Shown: positions 1 through 6,624 of the stretch, piece by piece | How the letters are laid out: each line of letters starts with the position of its first letter | Numbering within the stretch: position 1 is the stretch's first letter | Origin: Clostridium sp. SCN 57-10 | Lineage (GTDB): Bacteria > Bacillota > Clostridia > Oscillospirales > Butyricicoccaceae | Length of the DNA stretch: 13,042 bases | Assembly: GCA_001725215.1 (NCBI GenBank) | Contig: MEFT01000020.1 | Coordinates: 1 to 13,042, forward strand | Reading direction: 5' to 3' | Position numbers and translations under genes: made by a program | The notes under the pieces: generated by a model | The model's input: the letters and a program-made list of their open reading frames with translations, nothing else | Told to the model about the DNA's origin: nothing | Database searches by the model: none

Positions 1-181
1 AAAAACGCCCGCCGGTGGCAAGCACCAGTGCTTCTACCGTACCCTCGCCCCCGTCGGCCATCGGCATTTTACGCGTCTTGATTCCGGGCACGCGCGCGTG
101 TAGCGCGTCTTCGATGATGTCGCACAGCTCGCGCGAGCTTGCGCTGCCCTTAAACGAATCGGGCGCAATTAAAACATTCAT
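1..181 (-). CDS. Glycerate kinase, N-terminal part (cut by window edge)
   Basis: Only the first 60 codons are present; the gene runs off the left edge. Reading the minus strand from the ATG at 181, the protein begins MNVLIAPDSFKGSASS and continues to a KMPMADGGEGTVEAL segment at about residues 38-52. These two stretches are the hallmark N-terminal motifs of the type I glycerate kinase family (GlxK/GarK), which phosphorylates D-glycerate with ATP in the cytoplasm and feeds it into lower glycolysis. The start is supported by a GGGGGA-type ribosome binding site just upstream. It is transcribed divergently from the ABC exporter operon. The family is clear; which glycerate carbon is phosphorylated and the pathway served cannot be judged from this fragment. 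Confidence 0.9.
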   Translation of the reverse strand, partial: MNVLIAPDSFKGSASSRELCDIIEDALHARVPGIKTRKMPMADGGEGTVEALVLATGGRF

Positions 182-212
182 ATTCTTCCCCCACTCATTT
201 TCCGTTAACTCC

Positions 213-218
213 ATTATA
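213..218 (-). promoter_or_regulatory. Possible -10 box for the glycerate kinase gene
   Basis: The minus strand carries a perfect TATAAT here, 31 bases upstream of the glycerate kinase ATG. No convincing -35 hexamer is seen at 16-18 bases upstream, so this is a partial promoter call. I could not find an equally good promoter facing the ABC operon in the same 115-base gap. Confidence 0.4.
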
Positions 219-296
219 CAACGGCGGCGAGAGGCCGTATACCCCTTTTCGCCTCGCTATGCCGCCTCCATACATCAAAGAACTGTCAGGTGAACT

Positions 297-1496
297 ATGA
301 ACCAAAACCAGTCCAAGCTAAAAACTCTTTTGCGCTTTTCTACGGGTATCAAACGGTATTTTCTGTTTGCCGTTTGTGCCTCTGCGTTTAGCATCGTATT
401 CCAATTCCTAATGCCGCAGATTTTCCGCATCACGGTTGACTCTGTCATCTCAGACAAGCCGTTTGCGCTGCCGGAATTTCTTTCCTCATGGCTTCAAAGC
501 CTCGGCGGGCGGGACTATCTGCGCTCTCATCTCGTTATCTGCGCGGGCGCCGTCGTCGCCGTTTCGCTCGCCTCGGGTCTATGCAACTTCCTTTCGCGCT
601 CCAATATCGCGCGCTTTACCGAGCGTTTCGTGCGCTCGCTGCGCGACACGCTTTACACGCACGTACAGCATCTGCCGTTTCGCTGGCACATCCAAAACCA
701 GACGGGCGACATCATCCAGCGCTGTACGAGCGACGTAGACGTCATCCGCAACTTCGTTTCAAGTCAGCTCATCGAGGTTATCCGCACGGTTTTCCTGATC
801 TCGGTGGCGCTCGTGCTGATGTTCTCAATGAACGTCACGCTGTCGCTCATCGCGCTTGTATTCATTCCCATCGTCATGCTCTATTCCGGCTTTTTCTACC
901 GCCGCATTTCGCGCCGCTTCAAGAAAGCGGACGAGGAGGAGGGCGAGCTGACGGTCGCCGTGCAGGAAAACCTGACTGGCGTACGCGTTGTGCGCGCCTT
1001 TGCACGCGAGAAACATGAAATGGATCGCTTTGACGCGCGCAACGAAAGCTTTGCCCGCTCGTGGATCGACCTCGGCGCAACGCTGGGTGCATACTGGGGT
1101 CTGGGCGACGTGGTAACCGGTCTTCAGGTCATGAGCATCATCGTCGTCGGCTCCATTTTTGCCGTGCGCGGCACCATCACGCTGGGCGAGTTCCTCGTGT
1201 TCGTCTCATACAACCAGACGCTGGCATGGCCAGTACGCAGTCTGGGACGAACGCTGTCTGAAATGAGCAAAATGGGCGTTTCGCTCGATCGTCTGAAAGA
1301 GATTCTCGACGCGCCTGCGGAGGCAGACGAAAGTGCGCTTGCCCATCCCCCGCTTGACCAGGATATCCGGTTTGACAACGTCACTTTCTCGTATGACAGC
1401 CAACCGGTCCTCAAAAACCTCAGCTTCGCGGTGGAAAAGGGCACGACGTTCGGCATACTCGGCAGCACGGGCGCGGGTAAATCGACCATCACCTAA
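297..1496 (+). CDS. 5' fragment of the broken ABC exporter gene
   Basis: This 399-residue open frame is what would be translated if the TAA at 1494-1496 is real. It holds the whole membrane domain with the coupling helix region and the first part of the ATPase domain through Walker A (GSTGAGKST, 389-397), then stops two residues later (TIT*). It lacks the Q-loop, signature, Walker B and H-loop, so it cannot hydrolyse ATP or complete either composite site with its partner. It should be read together with the full-length pseudogene entry. Confidence 0.6.
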   Translation: MNQNQSKLKTLLRFSTGIKRYFLFAVCASAFSIVFQFLMPQIFRITVDSVISDKPFALPEFLSSWLQSLGGRDYLRSHLVICAGAVVAVSLASGLCNFLSRSNIARFTERFVRSLRDTLYTHVQHLPFRWHIQNQTGDIIQRCTSDVDVIRNFVSSQLIEVIRTVFLISVALVLMFSMNVTLSLIALVFIPIVMLYSGFFYRRISRRFKKADEEEGELTVAVQENLTGVRVVRAFAREKHEMDRFDARNESFARSWIDLGATLGAYWGLGDVVTGLQVMSIIVVGSIFAVRGTITLGEFLVFVSYNQTLAWPVRSLGRTLSEMSKMGVSLDRLKEILDAPAEADESALAHPPLDQDIRFDNVTFSYDSQPVLKNLSFAVEKGTTFGILGSTGAGKSTIT

Positions 1497-1604
1497 CTGC
1501 TCAACCGCCTGTATGACCTACCGGAGGATAGCGGACGCATCACGATCGGTGGCGTCGACATCCGCCAGATTGACCGCGCGTATCTGCGCCGCAACATCGG
1601 ACTT

Positions 1605-2117
1605 GTGCTGCAGGAGCCATTCCTGTTTTCCAAGACCATTCACGAAAATATCGGCATCGCGGCGGAGGACAAAAGCCTTGCCGCCGTGCACCGCAACGCA
1701 AATATCGCAGCCGTGCACGACTCGATTGAGGGTTTTGCGTCCGGTTATGACACCGTGGTCGGTGAACGCGGCGTGACGCTGTCCGGTGGTCAGAAGCAGC
1801 GCGTTGCCATTGCGCGTACGCTGATGCTCGGCGCGCCCGTCATGGTGTTTGACGACTCTCTCTCCGCTGTTGACCTCGAAACCGACGCGCGCATCCGTGA
1901 CGCGCTGCACGAGGTCTCTGCGGACGCTACCGTAATTCTGATCTCACACCGTATCAATACGCTGATGAACGCCGATCGCATTCTTGTGCTGACCGACGGC
2001 GAGCTGGAGGATATCGGCACCCATGCCGAACTGATTGCACGCGAGGGCACTTATAAACGCATTTACGATATGCAGGGCAGCATCAGCGAAGACGTCTTTG
2101 TCGGAGGTGATGCGTAA
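1605..2117 (+). CDS. 3' fragment of the broken ABC exporter gene
   Basis: After the TAA, the first in-frame ATG, GTG or TTG is the GTG at 1605, inside the Q-loop segment (VLQEPFLF). From there 170 residues remain, including the LSGGQKQR signature, the FDDSLSAVD Walker B region and an ISHR switch histidine. A GGAGG lies at 1523-1527 but no start codon sits at a usable distance, so independent translation is unlikely. This is most simply the remainder of the disrupted gene. Confidence 0.35.
   Translation: MLQEPFLFSKTIHENIGIAAEDKSLAAVHRNANIAAVHDSIEGFASGYDTVVGERGVTLSGGQKQRVAIARTLMLGAPVMVFDDSLSAVDLETDARIRDALHEVSADATVILISHRINTLMNADRILVLTDGELEDIGTHAELIAREGTYKRIYDMQGSISEDVFVGGDA
2103..2110 (+). promoter_or_regulatory. 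Ribosome binding site of the second ABC gene
   Basis: GGAGGTGA lies 6 bases before the ATG at 2117 and inside the last codons of the first ABC gene. Its position fixes the start and allows coupled translation of the two half-transporters. If ribosomes stop at 1494, coupling would be lost and this site would have to work alone. Confidence 0.8.
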
Positions 2118-3922
2118 TGAACGCATATAACGAACATGATAATCAATCCACACGCTTTGACCCCGCCGTGTGGCGCAAACTCGGCCCCTTTGTGCGCCCC
2201 TATCGAAAGCTGATCGCAACCGTCGGTCTGCTGATGACGGTGATCGCCGGTGTCGACATTGCCATTCCTCTCTTTCAACGCTACGCAATTGACAAGTTTA
2301 TCACCCCGCAGACGACGGAGGGGCTTCCGGTGTTTGCCGTGCTCTATGTCGTCGTACTGCTCATGCAGGGCTTGCTTGTTATCCTTTTTTCCCGTGCGTG
2401 CATGACCATTGACATGCGTCTGGGGCGCGACCTCAAGCGCAAGGCATTTCTGCACCTACAGGAGCTGTCGTTTTCCTACTATAACACCACGCCCGTCGGC
2501 TACATTCTGGCACGCGTCATGAGCGACACGGGCCGCATCAGCAGCCTCGTCGCGTGGAGCCTGCTTGACTTTTTCTGGGCGATTGCCTACATCCTCGGCG
2601 TGTTTGCATCCATGCTGGTGCTTAATGCGCGTCTTGCGCTGCTCGTTATGCTCGTCGTGCCTATGATCGCCGTGCTCACGGGACTCTATCAGGGCAAGAT
2701 TCTGCGTGCCAACCGCATCATGCGGCGCGTCAACTCGCGTATGACTGGCGCGTATAACGAGGGCATTACGGGCGCTAAGACCTCTAAAACACTGGTCATC
2801 GAAGATCAAAACTGCGCCGAATTCTCAACCGTCACCCAAGAAATGTACCGCGCGTCGATGCGTGCCACCATGCTCAACGCCACGTTTATCCCCATCGTCG
2901 CCTTTTTCGGCTCTCTTGCGGCGGCGCTTGTGCTTTACCGCGGCGGCTATCTCGTGATGGAGCAGATGCTGCAATTCGGCGTGCTGTCCGCCTTCATTTC
3001 CTATGCGCTCGGCATTCTCGAGCCGGTGCAGCAGCTTGCGCGCGTATTTGCGGATATCATTTCTACGCAGGTTAACATCGAGCGCGTTACCACGCTGCTC
3101 GAGACGCCGTGCAACGTTACCGATACGCCCGAGGTGATTGAGAAATACGGCGACGCGTTTGAGCCCAAGCGTGAAAACTGGGAACCGCTGCACGGCGACA
3201 TCGAGTTTGACCACGTATGGTTCAAATACCCCGACGGCGAGGAGTATATCCTCGAGGACTTCTGTCTCAAAATACCCGCGGGAACCAACGTCGCCATCGT
3301 CGGCGAGACGGGCGCGGGCAAGAGCACGCTAGTCAACCTTGCCTGCCGCTTTTTCGAGCCGACGCAGGGTCGCGTGCTCATTGACGGGCGCGACTACCGC
3401 GAGCGTTCCCAGCTCTGGCTGCACTCCCACCTCGGTTATGTGCTGCAGACGCCACACCTGTTTTCGGGCACCGTCATGGAAAACATCCGCTACGGGCGGC
3501 TCGACGCGACCGATGAAGAAGTGTATGCCGCAGCGCGCCTTGTCTCGGCAGACGTGGTGGTCAGCAAGCTGGAGAACGGCTATGAGACCGACGTCGGCGA
3601 GGGCGGCGACCGCCTGTCGACCGGCGAAAAGCAGCTCATCTCGTTTGCGCGCGCCGTGCTCGCAAACCCGGCCATTTTCGTGCTTGACGAAGCGACCTCG
3701 TCGATCGATACCGAGACCGAGCAGCTGATTCAAAATGCCATCGCGCATATCCTCGGCGGGCGCACAGCTTTCCTTAGTGCGCACCGCCTTTCCACCATTC
3801 GCCATGCCGACCTGATCCTCGTTGTGCGCGATGGCAAGATCATCGAGCGCGGCACCCATGAGGAGCTGCTGCACGCGCACGGCTACTATCACTCGCTTTA
3901 TACCGCCATGCTCATCAAATAA
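2117..3922 (+). CDS. Heterodimeric ABC exporter, YheH/BmrD-like half
   Basis: An intact 601-residue half-transporter: six predicted membrane helices in about residues 25-330, then an ATPase domain. Walker A is GETGAGKST at 396-404, Walker B ends LDE with catalytic Glu525, and the switch histidine is His556. The signature reads LSTGEKQ from residue 500 instead of LSGGQ. A full catalytic Glu paired with a weakened signature is the complement of the upstream gene, as expected for exporters with one active and one degenerate ATP site. Such pairs export drugs, lipids or peptides; the substrate cannot be told here. The stop of the first gene overlaps this ATG by one base, so the two form an operon. 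No regulator is adjacent. With its partner truncated, this subunit may be orphaned, unless it forms a homodimer. Confidence 0.9.
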   Translation: MNAYNEHDNQSTRFDPAVWRKLGPFVRPYRKLIATVGLLMTVIAGVDIAIPLFQRYAIDKFITPQTTEGLPVFAVLYVVVLLMQGLLVILFSRACMTIDMRLGRDLKRKAFLHLQELSFSYYNTTPVGYILARVMSDTGRISSLVAWSLLDFFWAIAYILGVFASMLVLNARLALLVMLVVPMIAVLTGLYQGKILRANRIMRRVNSRMTGAYNEGITGAKTSKTLVIEDQNCAEFSTVTQEMYRASMRATMLNATFIPIVAFFGSLAAALVLYRGGYLVMEQMLQFGVLSAFISYALGILEPVQQLARVFADIISTQVNIERVTTLLETPCNVTDTPEVIEKYGDAFEPKRENWEPLHGDIEFDHVWFKYPDGEEYILEDFCLKIPAGTNVAIVGETGAGKSTLVNLACRFFEPTQGRVLIDGRDYRERSQLWLHSHLGYVLQTPHLFSGTVMENIRYGRLDATDEEVYAAARLVSADVVVSKLENGYETDVGEGGDRLSTGEKQLISFARAVLANPAIFVLDEATSSIDTETEQLIQNAIAHILGGRTAFLSAHRLSTIRHADLILVVRDGKIIERGTHEELLHAHGYYHSLYTAMLIK

Positions 3923-3927
3923 CCCAA

Positions 3928-3954
3928 AAGCCCGACGGCGTTGCCGTCGGGCTT
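3928..3954 (+). terminator. Hairpin after the ABC exporter operon
   Basis: A perfect 12-base-pair stem with a 3-base GTT loop begins 5 bases after the exporter stop codon. The GC-rich core CCCGACGGC pairs with GCCGTCGGG. The bases directly after the stem (AACTAATCCG) are not a T-run; a T6 run comes ten bases later and belongs to the next palindrome. It is a probable but atypical transcription terminator. Confidence 0.65.
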
Positions 3955-3963
3955 AACTAATCC

Positions 3964-4049
3964 GTTTTTTCGGGGACATGCACCCCGAAAAAACTTCCCT
4001 ATACCCCAATGGAGGTTCTAAAGGGGGAATGCGTGGCATTCCCCCTTTA
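3964..4049. repeat. Cluster of two further inverted repeats
   Basis: Two more perfect palindromes follow the first hairpin. One pairs GTTTTTTCGGGG (3964-3975) with CCCCGAAAAAAC (3983-3994) around a 7-base loop. The other pairs TAAAGGGGGAATGC (4019-4032) with GCATTCCCCCTTTA (4036-4049) around a GTG loop. Neither has a T-run after the stem on either strand, so they do not look like ordinary terminators. The arrangement resembles an intergenic palindromic repeat element. This block fills the gap between the ABC operon and the convergent aldo/keto reductase gene. I see no open frame here worth calling a gene. Confidence 0.6.
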
Positions 4050-4062
4050 AGGCGTAAGCCTA

Positions 4063-5205
4063 TTAAAATCGGTTGCGCGCCTTTTCCATGTTGGCCCGCA
4101 CCTTTACGCCAAACGGACAGCGGCGCTCGCAAGCCCCGCATGCCACGCAGTCGTCCGCGTTGTGTTTAAGCGCCGCATAGTGTGCCGCGACCGTCTCGGG
4201 CACGGGTCCCTCGTCGCCCGCAAGGTCGAGCAGCTTATGCACCATCGCGATATCGATGCGAGCGACGCACGGCTGGCAGTGGTTGCAATACATACAGCGC
4301 CCCGTCATGCGAAAGGCCTGGCTGCCTGCAAAAACATGCGAATAGGCCTTTTCTTTTTCGGTCGCGTCGGTATAGCGCAGCACGTCGCGCAGCTCGTCCA
4401 CCGTATGGCAGCCGGGCAGCACGCAGACAACGCCGGGGCGCGCGAGCGCGTAATGGCAGCATTGCACGGGCGTCAGCGCGATGCCGAACGGCGAGCGCGA
4501 CGCGTCGAGCAGCAGTCCCGCACCGAGCGGCTTCATGACGGTGATGCCGACGCCCGAGCGCTCGCACGCCTCATACAGCGCGCGCCGCGCGGGGTTGATC
4601 TCCCAGTCGTTCTTACCAAGTCCGTGAAACCCGATCAGCGTTTCTATGTCCGCATCGGCGCTTTCAAGGTCATATGCCGCGTTGATGCTGAACATCAGCA
4701 CGTCGATATCGCCCGACTGCACGACCTTGAGCGCGACATCGGGGTTGTGTGAGCTAAGCCCGATGCTGCGAATCACGCCCTGCGCGCGCAGCTCGCGCGC
4801 ATAGTCAAACACGCCCGCCGCATAGGTCTGCTCGAGATCTTCAAAGCTGTCGATATAGTGCACCATGCCGACATCGATGTAATCGGTTTCAAGCCGCGCG
4901 AGCAGGTCGGCAAAAGACGCCTTGGTCTTTTCCAGATCGCGTGTGCGGCGGTATTGCCCGTCTTCCCAAACGGAGCATAAATGCCCTTGAATAAGCATTT
5001 GCCCGCGGCGGCCGCGTAGCGCAGCGCCGATGTTCGACCGCACTTCCGGTTCCGACATAAAAACATCCAGATAATTGATGCCGCTTTCAAGTGCGAGGTC
5101 AAAAATTTCGCGCGTCTGCTGCTCGGTCAGTCCGCTGAGATACTCGCCCCCGAGGCCGATTACGCCGACCTCAAAGCCCGCTTTGTCCATCCTTCTCGTT
5201 TGCAT
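4063..5205 (-). CDS. Aldo/keto reductase-like protein with C-terminal ferredoxin domain, atypical active site
   Basis: 380 residues. The first about 290 form an aldo/keto reductase TIM barrel (NYLDVF at 44-49, VHYID at 115-119, IRSIGLSSH at 145-153). The C-terminus carries two iron-sulphur motifs: Cys304, 307, 310, 313 and Cys353, 356, 359, 363 followed by Pro, fitting two [4Fe-4S] clusters. In the classical tetrad, Asp47 and His116 remain, but Glu52 or a neighbour sits where Tyr is expected (DVFMSE) and Gln73 replaces Lys (LIQGH). It is thus unlikely to do standard NADPH carbonyl reduction; I recall a clostridial subgroup with the same substitutions, function unknown. The start at 5205 follows GGAGGAG by 5-6 bases. 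It has its own promoter upstream and lies downstream of, and in the same direction as, a second such protein. Cytoplasmic; no signal peptide. Confidence 0.85.
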   Translation of the reverse strand: MQTRRMDKAGFEVGVIGLGGEYLSGLTEQQTREIFDLALESGINYLDVFMSEPEVRSNIGAALRGRRGQMLIQGHLCSVWEDGQYRRTRDLEKTKASFADLLARLETDYIDVGMVHYIDSFEDLEQTYAAGVFDYARELRAQGVIRSIGLSSHNPDVALKVVQSGDIDVLMFSINAAYDLESADADIETLIGFHGLGKNDWEINPARRALYEACERSGVGITVMKPLGAGLLLDASRSPFGIALTPVQCCHYALARPGVVCVLPGCHTVDELRDVLRYTDATEKEKAYSHVFAGSQAFRMTGRCMYCNHCQPCVARIDIAMVHKLLDLAGDEGPVPETVAAHYAALKHNADDCVACGACERRCPFGVKVRANMEKARNRF

Positions 5206-5255
5206 AAGCTCTCCTCCGCATCGGCACGCAAGCTGCGCGCTGTGATATGGCTGTT

Positions 5256-5284
5256 ATTATACCATAACCTTGGCGCGCTGTCTT
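5256..5284 (-). promoter_or_regulatory. Promoter of the first aldo/keto reductase gene
   Basis: On the minus strand a perfect TATAAT (5261-5256) is preceded by TGG, giving an extended -10 element. AAGACA lies 17 bases further upstream (5284-5279) and matches the -35 consensus at four of six positions. The -10 lies about 50 bases before the ATG at 5205. This suggests the gene is transcribed independently of the upstream reductase gene. Confidence 0.6.
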
Positions 5285-5332
5285 GCAGATTTTATTTGGT
5301 GACCGCCTTTGCGGATTCAACTGCGTGCAAAT

Positions 5333-5366
5333 AACGCCCCTTCCGCCATATGGCGGAAGGGGCGTT
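5333..5366 (-). terminator. Terminator after the second aldo/keto reductase gene
   Basis: A perfect 34-base palindrome with 17-base arms (AACGCCCCTTCCGCCAT and its complement) lies 12 bases after the stop codon of the minus-strand gene. On the minus strand it is followed by TTATTTG; on the plus strand the arm runs into TTTT. It is probably a rho-independent terminator. The rest of the gap between the reductase genes holds the promoter described separately. Confidence 0.75.
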
Positions 5367-5377
5367 TTAATTGACAG

Positions 5378-6493
5378 TTATTTTGAAACGGACTCAATGA
5401 GACGCACAACGTCTTTCAGGCTACCGGGAATGTCAATGCCCTGCGGGCAGTTCGGTGCGCATACGCCGCACTCGACGCAGCTTGTCGCTGTATTGCCGCC
5501 GGCAAGCAGCGCGTCTTCGTCCTCGGTGAGCATGTAGCCGTTATACAGCGCGAACATGGCCGGGATGTCAACGCCGGAAGCACAGTCCATGCAATAGCGG
5601 CACGCAGTGCACGGAATGGTGCGGCTCTTTTTATACATTTCGGCGACCTCAAGCAGCAATTCGTTTTCCTCTGCGGAAAGCGGACGGAAGGGAGACATCG
5701 TCTTCACATTGTCCTGCATATGCTCCATTGTGGTCATACCGCTCAACACGGTCATCACATTGGGCAGCGATGCCGCAAAGCGAATGGCCCACGACGCGGG
5801 CGTGCTCTCCGGCTCTCGGGCGCTCAGCGCCTCTACACCGCTTTTGCACAGCGTGGCGAGCGCGCCGCCGCGCACCGGTTCCATGATAATGCACGGCAAA
5901 CCATGGCGCTCCAAAATTTCATACTGTTTTTTTGCGTTTTGCATCGTCCAGTCGAGATAGTTGAGCTGAATCTGGGCAAAATCCCATTCATGGGCACCGC
6001 AGATTTCTTCAAGCAGCGCAACGTCGGCGTGCGACGAGAAGCCGAGATGACGAATCTTGCCCTCCGCCTTCTTGCGGCGCAGAAGACCGTAAATGTCGAT
6101 CTCGCGATAGATCTTATAGTTCTCCTCGCCGAGCGCGTGGCACAAATAGAAGTCGAAGTATTCCACGCGGCATTTTTTCAGCTGTTCTTCAAAGATACGG
6201 TCTGCATCCTCCAGCGTCTTGACGTCCCAGCCCGGCATTTTATCCGCGAGGAAGAAGCTCTCGCGCGGATATTTTTGCAGCGCTTCGCCCACGGCAAGCT
6301 CCGACAGACCCTTATGATAGGGATATGCCGTATCAAAGTAATTGACGCCGTTCGCGTAAGCATAATCGACCATCTCCTGAAACTTTGCCATGTCTACCTC
6401 AGGGCGGTCAGGCGTGATGCGCGGCAGGCGCATGCAGCCAAAGCCGAGCAGCGAGATCGGTCTCGATTCCTGTTTGATTGTTCTGTACTCCAT
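5378..6493 (-). CDS. Aldo/keto reductase with C-terminal [4Fe-4S] ferredoxin domain
   Basis: 371 residues. The barrel domain (about 1-285) has the full aldo/keto reductase tetrad: Asp54 and Tyr59 in NYFDTAYPYH, Lys85 in LADK, His119 in LCHA. A ferredoxin-like tail follows, with Cys295, 298, 301, 304 and Cys339, 342, 345, 349 plus Pro, fitting two [4Fe-4S] clusters. The family reduces carbonyl compounds with NAD(P)H; the ferredoxin tail suggests electron exchange with an iron-sulphur carrier in an anaerobe, but the substrate is unknown. The start at 6493 follows GGAGGT by 5 bases. It has its own promoter and a strong palindromic terminator, so it is probably a single-gene unit. It is only distantly related to the neighbouring reductase-like protein, so the pair is not a recent duplication. 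Confidence 0.9.
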   Translation of the reverse strand: MEYRTIKQESRPISLLGFGCMRLPRITPDRPEVDMAKFQEMVDYAYANGVNYFDTAYPYHKGLSELAVGEALQKYPRESFFLADKMPGWDVKTLEDADRIFEEQLKKCRVEYFDFYLCHALGEENYKIYREIDIYGLLRRKKAEGKIRHLGFSSHADVALLEEICGAHEWDFAQIQLNYLDWTMQNAKKQYEILERHGLPCIIMEPVRGGALATLCKSGVEALSAREPESTPASWAIRFAASLPNVMTVLSGMTTMEHMQDNVKTMSPFRPLSAEENELLLEVAEMYKKSRTIPCTACRYCMDCASGVDIPAMFALYNGYMLTEDEDALLAGGNTATSCVECGVCAPNCPQGIDIPGSLKDVVRLIESVSK

Positions 6494-6529
6494 AAGTTAC
6501 CTCCACCGTTTTTTGCACTGATTAGCTTT

Positions 6530-6558
6530 ATTATACCTGAACGGGCCGCGGATTACAA
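6530..6558 (-). promoter_or_regulatory. Promoter of the second aldo/keto reductase gene
   Basis: The minus strand has TATAAT (6535-6530) and, 17 bases upstream, TTGTAA (6558-6553), four of six matches to the -35 consensus. The -10 is 36 bases before the ATG at 6493. It stands back to back with the promoter of the membrane protein gene; the two -35 boxes are only 11 bases apart. Confidence 0.6.
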
Positions 6559-6569
6559 GAAACCTCGCG

Positions 6570-6598
6570 TTGACGCGCGCCGGATTTTATGGCAGAAT
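6570..6598 (+). promoter_or_regulatory. Promoter of the YihY/BrkB gene
   Basis: TTGACG (6570-6575) is followed after 17 bases by CAGAAT (6593-6598), which is preceded by TGG to give an extended -10. Transcription would begin near 6605, leaving a leader of about 20 bases before the ATG at 6625. The promoter diverges from that of the aldo/keto reductase gene, so a shared regulator could act on both. Confidence 0.55.
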
Positions 6599-6624
6599 AG
6601 AGCATAGCAAGGCGCTTGCGCCGT

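Larger units (their letters stand above)
297..2117 (+). pseudogene. Heterodimeric ABC exporter, YheI/BmrC-like half, broken by an in-frame TAA
   Basis: Read through one stop, this is a 606-residue half-transporter with an N-terminal six-helix membrane domain (about residues 15-310) and a C-terminal ATPase domain. Walker A is GSTGAGKST at 389-397, the signature LSGGQ starts at 495, and the Walker B region reads FDDSLSAVD, with Asp at 520 where the catalytic Glu normally stands. That pattern matches the degenerate-site subunit of YheI/YheH (BmrC/BmrD) drug exporters. The codon after residue 399 is TAA (1494-1496), yet the same frame continues intact to TAA 2115-2117. The expected residue there could be Gln (CAA), giving STITQLLNRLYD. 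The next gene starts on the last base of this one, after a GGAGGTGA site. A real nonsense mutation or a sequencing error would both explain it. The start at 297 follows AGGTGA. Confidence 0.85.

Noticed and set aside
15..293. Plus-strand 92-residue reading frame at the left edge
   Set aside because: It lies opposite the clear glycerate kinase N-terminus on the minus strand and has a low-complexity Ser/Ala-rich content, so it is a shadow.
1494..1496. General reassignment of TAA to a sense codon
   Set aside because: TAA is used as the normal stop of several genes here, including both ABC genes (2115-2117 and the exporter end at 3922), so only a local event is plausible.
3953..4169. Small reading frames on both strands across the inverted repeats
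   Set aside because: They are formed by the palindromic sequence itself, have no ribosome binding site, and overlap the aldo/keto reductase 3' end.
5720..6607. Long plus-strand reading frame of 295 residues across the aldo/keto reductase gene
   Set aside because: It is antisense to a well-supported gene with intact catalytic motifs, has no ribosome binding site and resembles no family. High GC content produces such shadows.
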